Below, piece after piece: positions 33,801 through 45,958 of a stretch of DNA of 64,000 nt (position 1 is the first letter of the stretch; the number at the start of each line of letters is the position of its first letter). The position numbers were made by a program, and so were the translations under genes. The DNA is taken from contig CM040085.1 in the NCBI GenBank assembly GCA_022496805.1, positions 18,071,811 through 18,135,810 of the forward strand, read 5' to 3'. A model generated the notes under the pieces. The model was not told the origin of the DNA and ran no database searches. It saw only the letters and a program-made list of their open reading frames with translations. This DNA comes from Pohlia nutans (taxonomy: Eukaryota > Streptophyta > Bryopsida > Bryales > Mniaceae).

Positions 33801-36101
33801 GAGACATTGGCATGGTCATGCCAAGTGCCCCTGCTACACGAGCTTGGAAAGGAATGGCAGGTATTGCGGGCATGCGCTGATATAGGCAACGTCACACATG
33901 AGTTTCTGTTGTTTCATGATGGCCTATGCTAACGCTTTGTGCTCTTCTGAATGCCGTATCTCGTTCATGCATGGTAAATGTCACCTGAAGCATACCATCC
34001 TTTGATTATCTTAGCACACTTTGCTATCGAAGCAATGATGATCGTTGTTAACTTAGTCATGATCCATCCCCTACAGAGATCATCTGGCGTGGTGAAGGCA
34101 GAGAAGGTGCTTGCTTTACATAATGAGGAACTGGAAAAACTGAACAAGAAGCTCAAATCAACCCAAGGTTTTCGCAAGTACAAGCTCCTCCTCGACCTCC
34201 AACAGAAACGGAAAAACAGAATTGCAAACCTCCAGTCAACGGCAGCTACTCTTGCCAGTCGAATGAAGCAGTTGCAGCCATCTGGTTGGAAAGACTTTCT
34301 GCAAGTAAGCCTTTACCTCCATTCTAGATCGGTCTTTGCAGTATGTCCTCTGTAGATGAAGTAAGTAATTAATTGCGGCGAACTTCTATTTTGGTGGAGG
34401 CTCTTGACGAAAACTTGACTGGTTCTAGATTCTTAGGTCATATCTAGTACCTATGTCAATGCATCTGTCGTTGAACGTTCGTTTTGCTCGAGAGACAGGT
34501 CATGAGCGTCCTACAATCAGCCGGTTTCCTCGACACAGACTCAAATTCATTACTACCTCTTGGGGAAACTGCAGCAGTTGTCCGGGGGGCGAACGAACTC
34601 TGGCTTACCCTCGCTCTCACGAGCGATGCTACATGCTCTCTGAAGCCGTCCCAACTTGCAGCCGCTTGTGGTGTGCTTGTTTCAGAGGGAATGAAAACAC
34701 CTAACAAGCAAGTTTCCAGGTAAGCATCTTCTCAAACCTCTTTAAATTATCCTCCTCGTCCTTTACGAACCTGGAATATCTCCGATGTACAGTACAGTAG
34801 ACATCGCTTACGTGGTTTTTCTAGTATGGTCCCGCTCGGAAGCCCGCCCGCTGCATCAATTGCGGAGCTGTTACTATTTGGAGTCCTCGCGGGCCGTATT
34901 GGCTGTGCTTGGAGAATTCCGAGATGTTTGCTAACCGAAGTACATAAATCCAACAAAACCATAATTGGTAGACCCGGAAATCAGACCCGCACTGACGCGC
35001 CATCTTCAAACTCGGAATTAAACCTGATCAGCCATTTTAATTACTGAGAGTTACTGGATGCTCCAAGCTGCTCTCTTTTCCCCCCTCGACAAAGTTTTGC
35101 AGTAGCATGACAATCTCTCTTGTGTTCCTGAAATTAATCTTCTCAAGACGAATACTCATCATACTCAGTGTATGGTAACTGCAGGGTTAAACTCAGTGAA
35201 TCTCGTGGAGTAAGAGACTGGGTCATCAAGATGGAGAATCTTCATGCTTGGTTACTCAAGTTGCAGGCCAGCCATGGCGTAGAGGTCAGTATTCCTGCCT
35301 GCATAATCTACTGACCTTTCTGGATACTGAGCGTACTGCTTATTCAAATCAACTTAGTCCAAGGTTTCTGCTCTTTTCTTGCGTCAATTGTCAGTTAAAT
35401 TATCTAATAAAGTAAGGAATGTAGCGACCAGTTTGCTAACGGGATCAATCTCATACCACTGCAAGTGTGTTTATTAGTCTTGCATCGAGAGTGCCGTTGG
35501 CAGGATTTTTGTAAAACTTTCACTACAACTTCAAACATGAAGAGCGGACAGTATCAGATTTTCTGATTTAAAACATTGCGTGTACGTATCAGTGACCATT
35601 CTCGAGATAATTTTCATGTACCAGAAATCTCTAATGCACAAATCTCCTCAATGCTGCAGATTACAGTAGGATTGGACAAGAGATTTGCCGGCATTGTAGA
35701 AGCATGGGCATCCGATATCTCATGGCAGGAGCTAATTGAACACAGTGGCATGGATGAGGGTGATGCAGCTCGCCTGTTGCGCCAAACCCTGGATCTTGTC
35801 TCACAGGTTTCATTTTTCCACATCGCTGTTGACCCAAATCTCTCAAAATATCTTCAGCTGCTGCACATTGGTTTTACTTGGTGATTTCTTGTTCTGGTAT
35901 CACAAGGTGTTTGTACAGTGCAGTTGCGTGAAATATCTTCTTGATAATGATGTGTCGCCATAACGATCAGCACCTCACCGCTTCTTTTCTCTCTTGGGTC
36001 AGATTCCACATTTACCTCATATTGGTGCGGGGCTTGCAAAGAATGCAAGAGCAGCTCGGGACGCCATGGACAGAACACCGATCAGGGAGCTTTTCGTATG
36101 A
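27861..36101 (+). CDS. ISE2: ISE2-like chloroplast DExH-box RNA helicase, 18 exons, 1213 aa
   Basis: Exons: 27861-28415, 28839-29014, 29121-29234, 29421-29529, 29914-30000, 30321-30439, 30747-30954, 31141-31251, 31346-31590, 32102-32345, 32618-32905, 33131-33328, 33468-33860, 34077-34304, 34499-34719, 35185-35284, 35660-35806, 36003-36101. All joins keep frame with GT-AG introns. The first ~160 residues are Ser/Ala/Cys-rich and poorly conserved, fitting a plastid transit peptide. Helicase motifs: Walker A APTSSGKT (202-209), DEVH (301-304), SAT (332-334), HHAGC (about 536-540), QMAGRAGRRG (600-609). The C-terminal part matches ISE2/Ski2-family arch-like and terminal regions (GLGSDNRWYMF, PSGWKDFLQ, EAWASDISWQEL, MDRTPIREL). 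In Arabidopsis ISE2 acts in plastid RNA processing and affects plasmodesmata. Arabidopsis ISE2 is about 1170 aa, so the length fits. Confidence 0.95.
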
Positions 36102-36608
36102 TGTGGTCAATACGACAACAGCAGTTGTTTACTGGCTCACGAGATGAACCAGAAGCTCGGGCAAAAGACACAGCGCCAATGGATGCCAAGCAATTATCTG
36201 CTCAGGATGGACGAAGAGCCCAATCGACTGGTAGGTAACGGAGGAAGAACCTCAAAAGAAAGTATGCGAGCAGTTAGCATGCTCAAAGGCTTTCCATATG
36301 CTGTTAGAGTTGGAAAGGTTGTACTCGCAACAACAAAGTTGTAATGAAATGCACTGCAAAGGACTTTCAGCTGGACTCCACCCACACTCAACAGAGGAAT
36401 TCTATAACATAGAGCAGCAGCATGGTTGCAGAGTGCACATGATCGAGAGTGCACAATTCGCCAAACTGAGAATTAAACCAAGTTGACGACGTCCAGCGAT
36501 TCTAGTGAGTCCACTCATTCAAGGACACCAGGGAACCAGGGGATTCGTAGAAGTTCAGTTGAGTTTGCTGCTGCTGCGTACGGACAGAGCTAACTTCTTA
36601 GTACTCAC
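36102..36608. other. 3' flank of ISE2-like gene, overlapping the decayed wax-synthase side
   Basis: Probably ISE2 3' UTR and degraded downstream sequence of the convergent wax-synthase pseudogene. I could not recognise the missing wax-synthase C-terminus here on the minus strand. Confidence 0.35.
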
Positions 36609-37754
36609 CTGGAGATGTCGAGGGATATGGGGCGGCGCTGCTGCCGAGCCCAGGCTCCCTGGATCTCCAGCCCAGCAGGAATCGCAGCAGGGGATCATAG
36701 ATGGACACCCTCAGAAGATTACTAACCAACAAATTCCATCCCTGCCCCCAGAAGTCTGCCAGCGAGTGCGCCAATAAAAGGACTTGTTGAACGAAGGCTC
36801 GAGCTCAATGCCCATCAGCGGCGACACCACGGCTGCGACGCCTTCAAAAATGAGGCTACACGTGATGTAGATGTAGAACTAGTAAAGCAAATACAGCAGC
36901 GCTGGGGGCAGGGAATCACGGTATGTGAAGGCATACGTCATTGCCATTATGCACACCAATTTAAACAGTAACCGAAGGACGACCGTGTGCATCTCTTGGG
37001 ACTCATCAACACGCTTCAGAAGCGCTGCAATGCAACCCTAGTGGTGGGAATCGGAGCTGGAAATGCTGCGGCGAGGCCCACCGTGCACTCCAGGAGAAGG
37101 AGGAATGTGGGAGCCACGGCCACGAGTGCGGCGTGTGGCGGTGCTGGATTCGCGGTCTGGAGCGGCCACAACACGAGGAGCAGCAGGGGGAACCAGCGTG
37201 GGAATGGTCTTGTTGCTAGCCCTGGCGCCGAACTGCTGGCGTTTGATTTGTAAGGAGAGGGTCATGACGGCGAGGAAGCGGGGAAAGGACGCGACGGCCC
37301 AGGGGTCAGCCGCGGGGCCAAGATCCCAACACAGTAACACGATCTTGAAGGATGTGAGCCAGAGGAAAAAGAAGCAGTAGACCTCTCGCTCGAAGACGGA
37401 CTCAAAGCCCATGGCCACGGCCCCGTAGAATGCAAGCAAGGGCAGCGCCGCCATCAGGCGAATGCATCCCCGGGGCACTCCGTAGTACACATACGCCATG
37501 GCTGGACTACTCACCAGACCCACGCACATCGACCTCAACCGTCGGCTGCAGCCGTGGCACCGGTATAAGCGGCACAGTGTTCTCGTTGGAAGAGCTGCGA
37601 GATGCGACTGCGCTCGTCGGAAACCTGGCAGCTGCTTGCAGTCACTGGTCACGGCTGTCACTGTCACAGCCCTGGTTGAGCTTCGAAGGCGATATTCAAT
37701 GTCATGCCGAAAATAGCGAGCCACTCTTAGCTTCCACGGTTCCACCTGTATCAA
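36609..37754 (-). pseudogene. Wax-synthase (WSD-independent, MBOAT-type) pseudogene, 5' part
   Basis: Plant wax synthases join a fatty alcohol to an acyl-CoA at the ER membrane. The frame from 37754 contains the N-terminal pattern VPRGCIRLMAALPLL, then FFFLWLTSFKIVLLCWDLGP and LSLQIKR. Downstream the same frame gives ALLYLLY, FYIYITCSLI, MGIELEPSFN, then in another frame SLADFWGQGWNLLVSNLLR and VSIYDPLLRF, all in family order. It is broken by a TAG after SSSDSHH (near 37036), a TAG inside YLLY*FYIY (near 36880) and a frameshift between PSFN and SLADFWG (near 36765). The block ends at a GT donor at 36608. The catalytic C-terminal membrane region is not found. It lies convergent to the ISE2-like gene. 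Confidence 0.75.
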
Positions 37755-38228
37755 CGAAGGTTGCAGCAGCCGGCTGCAACTTGCAGCTACATGTGCGTGG
37801 GTCTACCAGCAGCGAAGGAAACGCCATAGCCTCCCTGGCTCCCTGGCTCCCTCGCTCGAACTGAACTGAACTGAAAGACTTTACAGTACTACTTACTCGC
37901 TTTGCCAAGGTACTGTACTCCGTCCTACTCTGACTAGCTCTAGTTCTGCCATCACCCATCTCGTGCTCCGATTCCGGTTTGCACCCGGCATCACAGTCCC
38001 TCCCCAATCTGGAGCAATGTCTGGGGGAGAACCGACCTTTAGTTACAGATTAGTCGGTTGAAATTCAAAATTGCCTGATCGAGTTCAAAATCTTTGGAAA
38101 AAAAACTGATCATTTGGGGGGAAATCAGAGAATACCCACTATTTTCTTAAGGGCTAGCCGAGAGAATGCTCTAGAAAACCGGTTGGTCCAAGAAAATGTA
38201 GTATCTTAGCTGGTTCTCCCCGGACTGT
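37755..38228. other. Intergenic, no gene seen
   Basis: Probably upstream sequence of the wax-synthase relic. I searched it on the plus strand for a TFIIB zinc ribbon (CxxC pairs) to complete the next gene and found none. Confidence 0.4.
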
Positions 38229-38530
38229 GTTCTGGAGAGGATTTGTTTTGGTATGAAAACCGTGACGACAAAGTGAAGTGGTGTAGGAGATTTGGTGTGA
38301 ATAGTTTTAGGTCGGTATCATCAATCAATGTTGGCAGAAGCCCTAATTTGCTGTCGGTAACGAACGAATCATTTGATCAGGAGTCGCAGGTGTCTTATGG
38401 AGGGGCTTTCTTTTGGTATGAAAGCCGTGACGGCGAAGTGAAGTGGTGTAGGAGATTTGGTGTGAGTTCTTTTAGGTCGGTACACTACCATCAATTAATG
38501 TTGGCAGAAACCCTAATTTGCGTGCGGTGT
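38229..38530. repeat. Tandem repeat R, right array (two 165-bp units)
   Basis: TTTTGGTATGAAA..CCGTGACG starts at about 38246 and again at about 38411 (165 bp apart). Each is followed by AAGTGAAGTGGTGTAGGAGA, TTTGGTGTGA, TTTTAGGTCGGTA and CATCAAT.AATGTTGGCAGAA. The units are much more alike than those of the left array. Because the unit is 55 codons long, a repeated peptide ORF appears, which I do not regard as a gene. Confidence 0.85.
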
Positions 38531-38545
38531 GCTTAATTTCTTCAG

Positions 38546-41500
38546 AAATTGGAGACTGAGGGAGCTCGTGCTGCAACTGACCCGAAGAAGATGAATAAGA
38601 TGAACCGCGGCTCCAATCCTGATCGATCTCTTATCATTGCTTTTCGGTCCATTGGAACGATGGCGGACAGGTCAATCAATTTCTCTTTCAATACAACATC
38701 AGTTCTAGTCCTCTTTACTAGAAAAAAGGAAGATTCATTAGTTCTCTTTATTATTTCATAGCAACAAATAGTTGCAAGACCATTGTGAATGTATTGTTTT
38801 TTTGGCTAGAATGTAGTATCGGGAACCTCCTGTGTATTATCCCCTGTAGAATGTAAGGTTTCATTTGGAATAAGGTTTCATTTTTTGTTTATCCATTTTG
38901 GACAATGAAAACTGGTAAGGACCTAAGTCTTCATTCAATCCGGTTTTTCGAGACTAAAGCTTACATGTAGGAGCATTGTTGGATTGATTAATATAAAATA
39001 ATGTTTTTTGGATTAAAATCATTGGTCAGGTACTAAGTTCGGTAAAATAGAGTTCACACATCTGAGAGCAAAAACCTTATGCACATCTTCTTTGACAGGG
39101 TGCTTTTATGAGTGGTTTGATGAAATTAGGGTTTTAGAGGTTTTGATCATTTATACTTTGTAACAATATTCTGAATGGTAGCAGTAACGTGTGCAGTTGA
39201 TAGAAAGTTGATAGAAAGTAATGGGAATGCCTTACACCCTTTCAATCCTGCCCTGGTGACTTAAGCGTGGATTAGGCATTCACATCGCTCTCTTTTTCTG
39301 TCTAGGAATATATATATGTCCGGGGATTGGAAGGCCCGGTTATCACAGGATTTTTATTAGTGGTTTGATAAAATTAGGGTTTTGGAGGTTTAGGTAATTT
39401 ATACTTTGTAACAGTAGTCTGAATGGTTGCAGTAACGTGTGAAGGTGATTGAATGTGATCTCAGCTTGGTCTGTGGGAATTCTGCCATACACCATTTCAA
39501 TCCTGCCCTCGTAACTCAAGCTTAGATTAGGAGTTTGTTGTTGTTGTTTTTTTTATCCTTGTGCAAGTCCAGATATCTACTTTGTACAATAGAGGACCCG
39601 GAGGAAACCCAGCATACTATAGGGTTTCTTCCTCCAGGCCCGATGCTTTGAAGACCCGCAGATGGACCCCTCCACTTCAAGATGCTCATCGAATACCTTT
39701 ATAAATCACAAACGCTACGGAGCGGAGTTAGGGTTTGTGATAAGTAGGAATGGTCGTGTAGGCTGTCCCGCTTAGGGTCTAATATTTTCTTACGAAAAAG
39801 GTTTCCCCACGGGTTGATCTTATTGAGCTTTGGTTTTTAATAAATACGCTAGGGTCCTGTATAGTTCAGATAGGACTTCGTTGCCTTCAGATAGAACGCT
39901 GGGTCTGCGCGGGCAGGTCCTGCTGTCCCGTCCAGATGGCACGAAGTTGGCTTGGACATTCTAACTCATGGAGTTGTGTGATGTGGGGCATGATTCAGGC
40001 TGGGACTGGTGTCAACAATCAAGGTGAGCAGATGTTTTCAGTTGTTGTGGACTCTTGTTAGTCCATTGACGCTGGATTTGCTGTGCTTGTAAAAAGATGA
40101 GCAGATGAAAGAGATTGTTTGGCAAGCATGTGTTGATGCAGTAGACAGACAAAGTGGTGCTTATGCCTCCCTCTGCTTTGGTGTGAAGGATCGGGCCAAT
40201 GAGATTTATAAGAAGCTGAAATCCAAACGTGGCCAAAGCCAAGATGCGGTATCGGCTGCCTGCTTATACATTGCTTGCCGCCAGGAAGATAAACCTTTTA
40301 CATTGAAAGGTGGTTAGTCCTCACTCCTTCCTCTGTGTCTGTGTGGAGTGGTTTGGTTATGGTTTTTTTTATCACGCGTCTTCTGCTTGGCATACTTCTG
40401 GTCTTTTTGGTGGATATCATATTGACGAATGCGTTGGGGCTAACTATCAGCCATCGATCGTTTGGTTTGAATCAAATTAGTTGTTCCAGAGGGTTATATC
40501 GAATGATGAAAATGAGTACCTCCTTGCTTGAAGATCTGCGTTTTTGCGCATTGTTTCGATAATATCATGTGGTTTTCCCTTACGAAACTGTGCTTTTGAT
40601 TTGTACTTACGGATGTTTTTGGTTTAGCAGAAATAACCTCAGTTGCAAATGGAGCATCGACGAGGAAGATTGGACAAGCAATTAAGTTTATTTTGAAGCA
40701 ACTGGAGGATATGGGTATTGATATGGAGTTGGGACCAATCCGTGCTGGTGATTTTGTGGTAGGTCTACCTTTACCTTCTTTTTTTTATGTCAGTGCTTAA
40801 GTAGTCTGTAAATCAGTTTAGGCTATCCTAACATCCATCGTCATGGTTTTGTTTTTTCCTGTTTGGGAATGTAATCTATGCACTCCCTCATCTTTGGACG
40901 TAGCATTATCTAATTCTGACTTTATTGTTCCAGGGCAGATTTTGCTTGCATCTTAATATGGAAAACAACGAGGTCAGAGCTGCCACGGAAATGGCGAAGA
41001 AGTCGGAGATGCTGGACATCCAGTCAGTGTCGTCTACTTCATTTTTACATCTCTTTTCCACACCAGTAAATGAGGTGGCATGGTTTCAAATATTGAAATT
41101 GTGTCTCATCTGTTTGCAGGAAGAGTCCTATAGCTGCAGCTGCAGCTGTTATTTACATGATTTCAAATCTCAACGAAAAAGAAAAGAAGGCTTTAAAAGG
41201 TAATCCTACGTTTTGCATATGTCGTCCCTTTATGCCCCCACTTAGAACACACGCCAATTCTTTTCTAGATTGTATTTAAATTCTTGTCCAACTTTGCGCT
41301 TTACATTAACTCATAGTTTTATACAATCTATCAACCTTGAGTTGGCTTCTTCTCCAAACTCTAAGCCAAAACATAGGCCAAACGTCTTTTAGCACTTCAA
41401 GCCTTGTTAAAAACCATTTGACGCATTTTCTTTTTCTACTGGTTGCTTTTTGTCCAAAGTCAAATGCTTCAATTCCATTAGTGGGGTGACACACCATTAC

Positions 41501-41719
41501 TTGTAGGCTAACTATTGTTTTGATTTTGGTGATTTCCATTATGATAACTGAATATCTGATCATCGATCACTTGTCATGACGCCAGATATATCAAGAGTTG
41601 CTGGTGTAGCCAAGGTTATGATCCGTAACTCATACAAAGATCTTTATCCTCATGCAGCCAAGCTCATACCGGAGTGGTTTCTGAAAGACGTTGATTTGAA
41701 AAACCTGCCTGCTCCATAA
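38546..41719 (+). CDS. TFIIB-like general transcription factor, core domain only (5' part missing)
   Basis: Exons 38546-38670, 40149-40309, 40631-40758, 40934-41022, 41120-41199 and 41586-41719 join in frame with GT-AG introns and give 238 residues. TFIIB bridges TBP-TATA and RNA polymerase II. The conserved core is clear: [22 protein letters not shown], then [33 protein letters not shown], then the second cyclin repeat [16 protein letters not shown] and [19 protein letters not shown]. Plant TFIIB is about 312 aa and starts with a zinc ribbon and B-reader; about 75 residues are missing. The first exon follows an acceptor (TTCAG) directly after tandem repeat R. It could start at the ATG at 38591, or its 5' exons were lost. 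Truncated gene or zinc-ribbonless paralogue are both possible. Confidence 0.85.
38671..40148. repeat. TFIIB intron 1 with a 248-bp direct duplication
   Basis: GTGGTTTGATGAAATTAGGG at 39112 recurs at about 39360, followed in both places by ATTTATACTTTGTAACA, CTGAATGGT.GCAGTAACGTGTG, and TTTCAATCCTGCCCT. The copies differ by scattered substitutions and small indels. No exon is supported inside this long intron. Confidence 0.75.
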
Positions 41720-42795
41720 AACGTGATCGTTCGTTGGAAGAGTTGATTGGCAGCCATAAATGGGTCCGATAAAAGAATACGTGCAGTCAGGCCAGAGATA
41801 ATGTAACATGGTTGCTGAGCTTAGGCCCTCTGAACCCTGGGGCTTCGCTCAAATTCTCCATACTGCCTGGAAAGTATTCCGGAACTGACCTTTTTTCTTT
41901 TCTCTTTTCCTTTGAGCAAATGAAAAGAAAATCATGTTGCAAGGAAAATACTACCTTTTAGGTGTGGCTGGATTTTTAGCTGCAGCGTAGTTCAATGGAA
42001 GGACGCATGTACACTAAGAGGGATAGAATTTAATGGGGCTAAAAGCATTGTCAACCGTAGGTATCTATCTGGTTGTCAAGTTATTTTTTCCCTCCTATAC
42101 CAGATTTACGATTAGTAGTCTTGACCTTTATGTAAGCTATTATTTAATTTTTGTAGAAACCAAAAAGATGAAACTGAAACCACCCAACATTTTTGTGCTG
42201 ATGCGAGTCTTTGAAGCCAGGGATACATATCTGGATGCCACTTCCCTTAATGCAATTCCTATCAACTTGTGGGCTGTATGTATATACTTTTTAATGTACA
42301 GTACCCTACAATAAGTATCTGTCACCTTGGGTTTACAAAGGTTTGATGTTAGAAAATGATAAAATTGGAATTTTTGAGCTAAATTTGAATATGTTGCGAA
42401 GCACAAGATATAGAACACATACTGTTTGAGATTTGATAAAAATAATTTTTTTGCCCATTTTCACTTGAAGTTAAACTCCATTTTAAAACCCTAAATTCAA
42501 ATGACAATAAATACAAATTTTGTTACTTACAAGGTATACAAGGTACTTTTAATGGAAAAAATGCAAATCCTCTACAGAATCATTTGCAAATGAAATCATG
42601 ATTTTTGGAGGTTTATTAACTATAAAATTATTTATTGAAACGACTTATCCTAAATTGCTCAATTTGTAAGTGATTTTTTTATTTTTCTAAATTACACTCC
42701 CGAAATGTTCAAGGTGATCAAAGTCATCTATAATTTTAGGACAAGGTGCAATTTTTGTTATATATAGATAGAAACTTCGGACCTCTTTCGAGGCC
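41720..42795. other. 3' flank of TFIIB-like gene, AT-rich, no gene seen
   Basis: The first few hundred bases are probably TFIIB 3' UTR. The rest holds no supported coding sequence or recognisable repeat. Confidence 0.4.
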
Positions 42796-43045
42796 GTTGG
42801 AATTTAGGACCTCATTGATTTTTAACAATTTTCGTGCGAAGTCCAATATTTTATGGGTTCGTGCATTTTTTGCACGGGTTTGGCTGGGATTTCACGCTAA
42901 TTCTGCACTAAATTCGCACGGCTTCTACATTCACTCTTTTCGTTATCTAACAAAGTGTAGAATCCGTGCGGAAAATGTACGAACCAATGAAATATCGGAT
43001 GTCGCACGGAAATCGTTTAAAATCCGTAGGGTTCAAAATTCCTGA
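42796..43045. mobile_element. MITE family M1, copy 2
   Basis: The same 250-bp architecture as 1755-2004, with the shared block CTTTTCGTTATCTAACAAAG in the middle, GGAATTTAGGACC at the left and AAATTCCTGA at the right. Its ends are more eroded than those of copy 1. The flanks TTCGGACCTCTTTCGA and TTCCGAACCTCTTTTGA resemble each other, perhaps an old local duplication. Confidence 0.75.
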
Positions 43046-43213
43046 TGTAGTATGAATTCCGAACCTCTTTTGAAGATGGCGTGAATGAAGTGTCTCCACC
43101 AATGGTTCAATGTCTACCGGACAAAGGACCAGCAGTACAAGACTACTTCGCCCTCTGAGGGTAGAAACTATAGTAACTAGTAACCAACTAAAATAAATGA
43201 GTAACAATTAACT

Positions 43214-43422
43214 AAATTTCAGGGTAAGTCTATTCGAGCGGCTATGAGATGTACATGACTTGGTGCTACTTAGTGAGTAATTGCAAGCCAAAAAACTTTA
43301 ACATTTTAAAATATATTGAATTTTTCACGTTTTAAAATATAATTCTCACATTTTAAAATATATTGAATTTTTTTGGTATTTTCTCATATAAATTATTGTT
43401 AAATAGACTTACCCTGAAATTT
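43214..43422. mobile_element. 209-bp MITE with perfect 21-bp inverted ends
   Basis: The ends are AAATTTCAGGGTAAGTCTAT plus one base, and their exact inverse at 43402-43422. The interior repeats ATTTTAAAATATATTGAATT twice. There is no coding capacity. The flanks did not give an unambiguous target duplication. Confidence 0.85.
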
Positions 43423-45935
43423 TCATAATTATATAAATAAAATATACTTTATAAGATTTTTCAAAGTTATTTCTTGTAAAAATCATAGTAGTTACAAATA
43501 GCGTAAAATAGTATGATTTTTTAAAGGAAAAAATTGATTAATAGTAATGATCATTCAACAAGGTGAAGGTAGCTTGCTTCTTGAAATGCTGTAAAATATG
43601 TAATTTTAACAATTTTGAAAAACAATAAATTGGCCTAGAAAGTAAAAGATAGCCCTCCAATTTCTTAGTTGGGACCATTTTCATTTGAAATTAAGAACTA
43701 AGTGAAAATCAGTGTTTGACTCAAAAAACAACCAAGTATGGCCAAAATAGGCATTTTCAACGCTTAGGGGTTAACAAAATTGGCTCTGTCCCTAAAATAT
43801 GTGACAAGCATTTGATTGTGTCAACTAAACAAGCGGCTAGTCGCGGAGTCTCTACCTCAGTATTTACCCCAGATTCACTTTTACGGCTTCTTTTTACTGT
43901 CCAGGCACGTAACTCCTAGTAACTCCTCAAAATCGAAGCGTTTCCGTAGTCTCTCTCCTGGTGGGGCAGAGACAATAAATACTTGTCTTAACCACTACTT
44001 TAAAAATAAAATAAAAATTGGTTTTTCAAGGTAGATTTAGGCGGTTTATTGGTAATGGTTGATTATTTTCTATTTTTACATAATCATGTTTCTTCATGTC
44101 ATTAGTGTCATTGGTACTATAGGGTTCAAAAGTCATAATCATGTTTTATCCCATCCCTTTGGAACATGTGTCCAGAAGTCATAATAATGTTTTTGTTTGA
44201 GTTAGGGTTAGTGGCAGCTAAACGCCAAGAATTAGGGTTGTTAGAAGAATATTTAACGAAGACTCTTGGACTCTCTAAGCCTTTTGTTCAAGGCTCTCTC
44301 GCTCTAAGTCTCTTGGACTTTTTGAGGGTGGGACGGATTCTTACACTAAGATCTCTTAGACTTTTAGAGGATGGGTAGGTAGTTGCACACTACGATATTC
44401 CTCTTTTTTGGTCACGTTTGTAGTTTTTGGCCTTTTTTTGACCATTCAAGATCAATATAAGATTATTGGATGGAAACAAACTTATTGGACTATGAAAAGT
44501 AATTAATATTCATACCTTAAAATGCAAATGTGATGTTTAATTTTTAAAAATAAGTTGTTAAAATAGAGAACCTTGTGCATTTGTAATATTTTTGATGCAA
44601 TCATTGTTTTTGACAAATGCACTCCGTTTGTAATGCAATTTTAGGAATTTAACCTTCAAACTCCTTGCACACATAGAATTTTACTTATTGTACTCCTTTC
44701 TGCAATTTTTTATTTAAAAATATTTTATATATTGCAATTTTACTTAATATAAACATCTTTTAGAATTTAGGCATTTTAAGCATGTTAAAGAAGATTTGAA
44801 TAAATTCAAAATCATTATAGTAATCTATATAAGATATTACACATTGGCTTTGAGTTGAATCTGCAAAATGATTAGAAATCATGCACAATATTCATCATTG
44901 AACTTTCATCATGTTCATCGTGATTTCTGTTCAAAAGGGTACTTTCAAAAATTCATATTTTTAATGTAAAGCCTTTAGACCAAAAAATAATGTATTTTAA
45001 GATTTCATATACATCAATCTCACTATTTGTTAAAAAAAAATAGTTCAAAATATCACCAATGAGTTTTAATGTGTTTTGAAAAAGAGTGATTTTGACAAAA
45101 ATGATGAATGTGCATTGCATACACGTTCTTTTGGTCATGAAATTGGTACACCGTACCATGCAACTACCCGGGTGTTCTCTTGTACTCTTGGTTGTTAGAC
45201 TCTTTATTTCTTTAGCATACAAGGTGATGGTCTAATTTCACAAAATAATTTCCACATACTCTTTTAGTAATTGAATACAATAGTAGATCCTTTGGTTGGA
45301 AATGAAAATTATTTAAAAATTAAAATTAGAATTAAAAAAAGAAAATAAATTCATTGTACTAAAAATTGCAGTTTTCAATGATTGTTTTGAAGAAATAGAA
45401 TCCAAAAAACATTGAACTTAGTACATGAACCTTGCTTCATGTTAATTTTGTATTTGATTCATATTCAAATCTATTGAAACTTTTATCAAATGAAAATTTG
45501 ACTTTAAAATAGGGTTCAAAACTTTTAGAATTATATTAATTTTATTGTATGTTCAAGTAAGGGGTACACCCCATTACTACCCAACACCCAATTCCACCTT
45601 TATGTATTGGTAACGTACTTTTTAGAACATAAATGTATACCCATCCTATACAAGGGCAAAACTGTTAAATGGATGTTAATAGACATGTCTACTTTAGTCT
45701 CCTAAATTTTTGGCTTAGCATCAATCCATCGTCATTACTTTACTGTAAACGACCGTTGGGAAATTCTCCGTTCAATTTAAGAGCAATTATTTCCTGTAAT
45801 TAGGGCTTCAAAGGTGATTAAATGGGAATTCCCGCAAAACCGGGCATTATGCCTTTTATTTATCATAATTGATGAATGAAATCAGACTTCATCTAATTAC
45901 CCAACAATGGTTTACGCCAGGTAATGCCCTCCTTA
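43423..45935. other. AT-rich intergenic, no gene seen
   Basis: A CGCTTAGGGGTTAA terminus of the TTAA type lies at 43756-43769 without a visible partner end. Around 44255-44345 there is a local repeat of CTCTTGGACT/CTCTAAG. Several short ORFs occur, none recognisable. Confidence 0.4.
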
Positions 45936-45958
45936 AGGGCCCTCCACACCTGGCCTTA

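Noticed and set aside
37063..37864. Plus-strand ORFs of 105 and 144 codons
   Set aside because: They lie opposite the wax-synthase relic, whose minus-strand motifs match a known family; the plus-strand frames show none.
38243..38536. A 97-aa protein with a repeated FWYE.RD motif
   Set aside because: The tandem unit is 165 bp, a multiple of three, which produces a repeated frame by chance; the homologous left array is not open.
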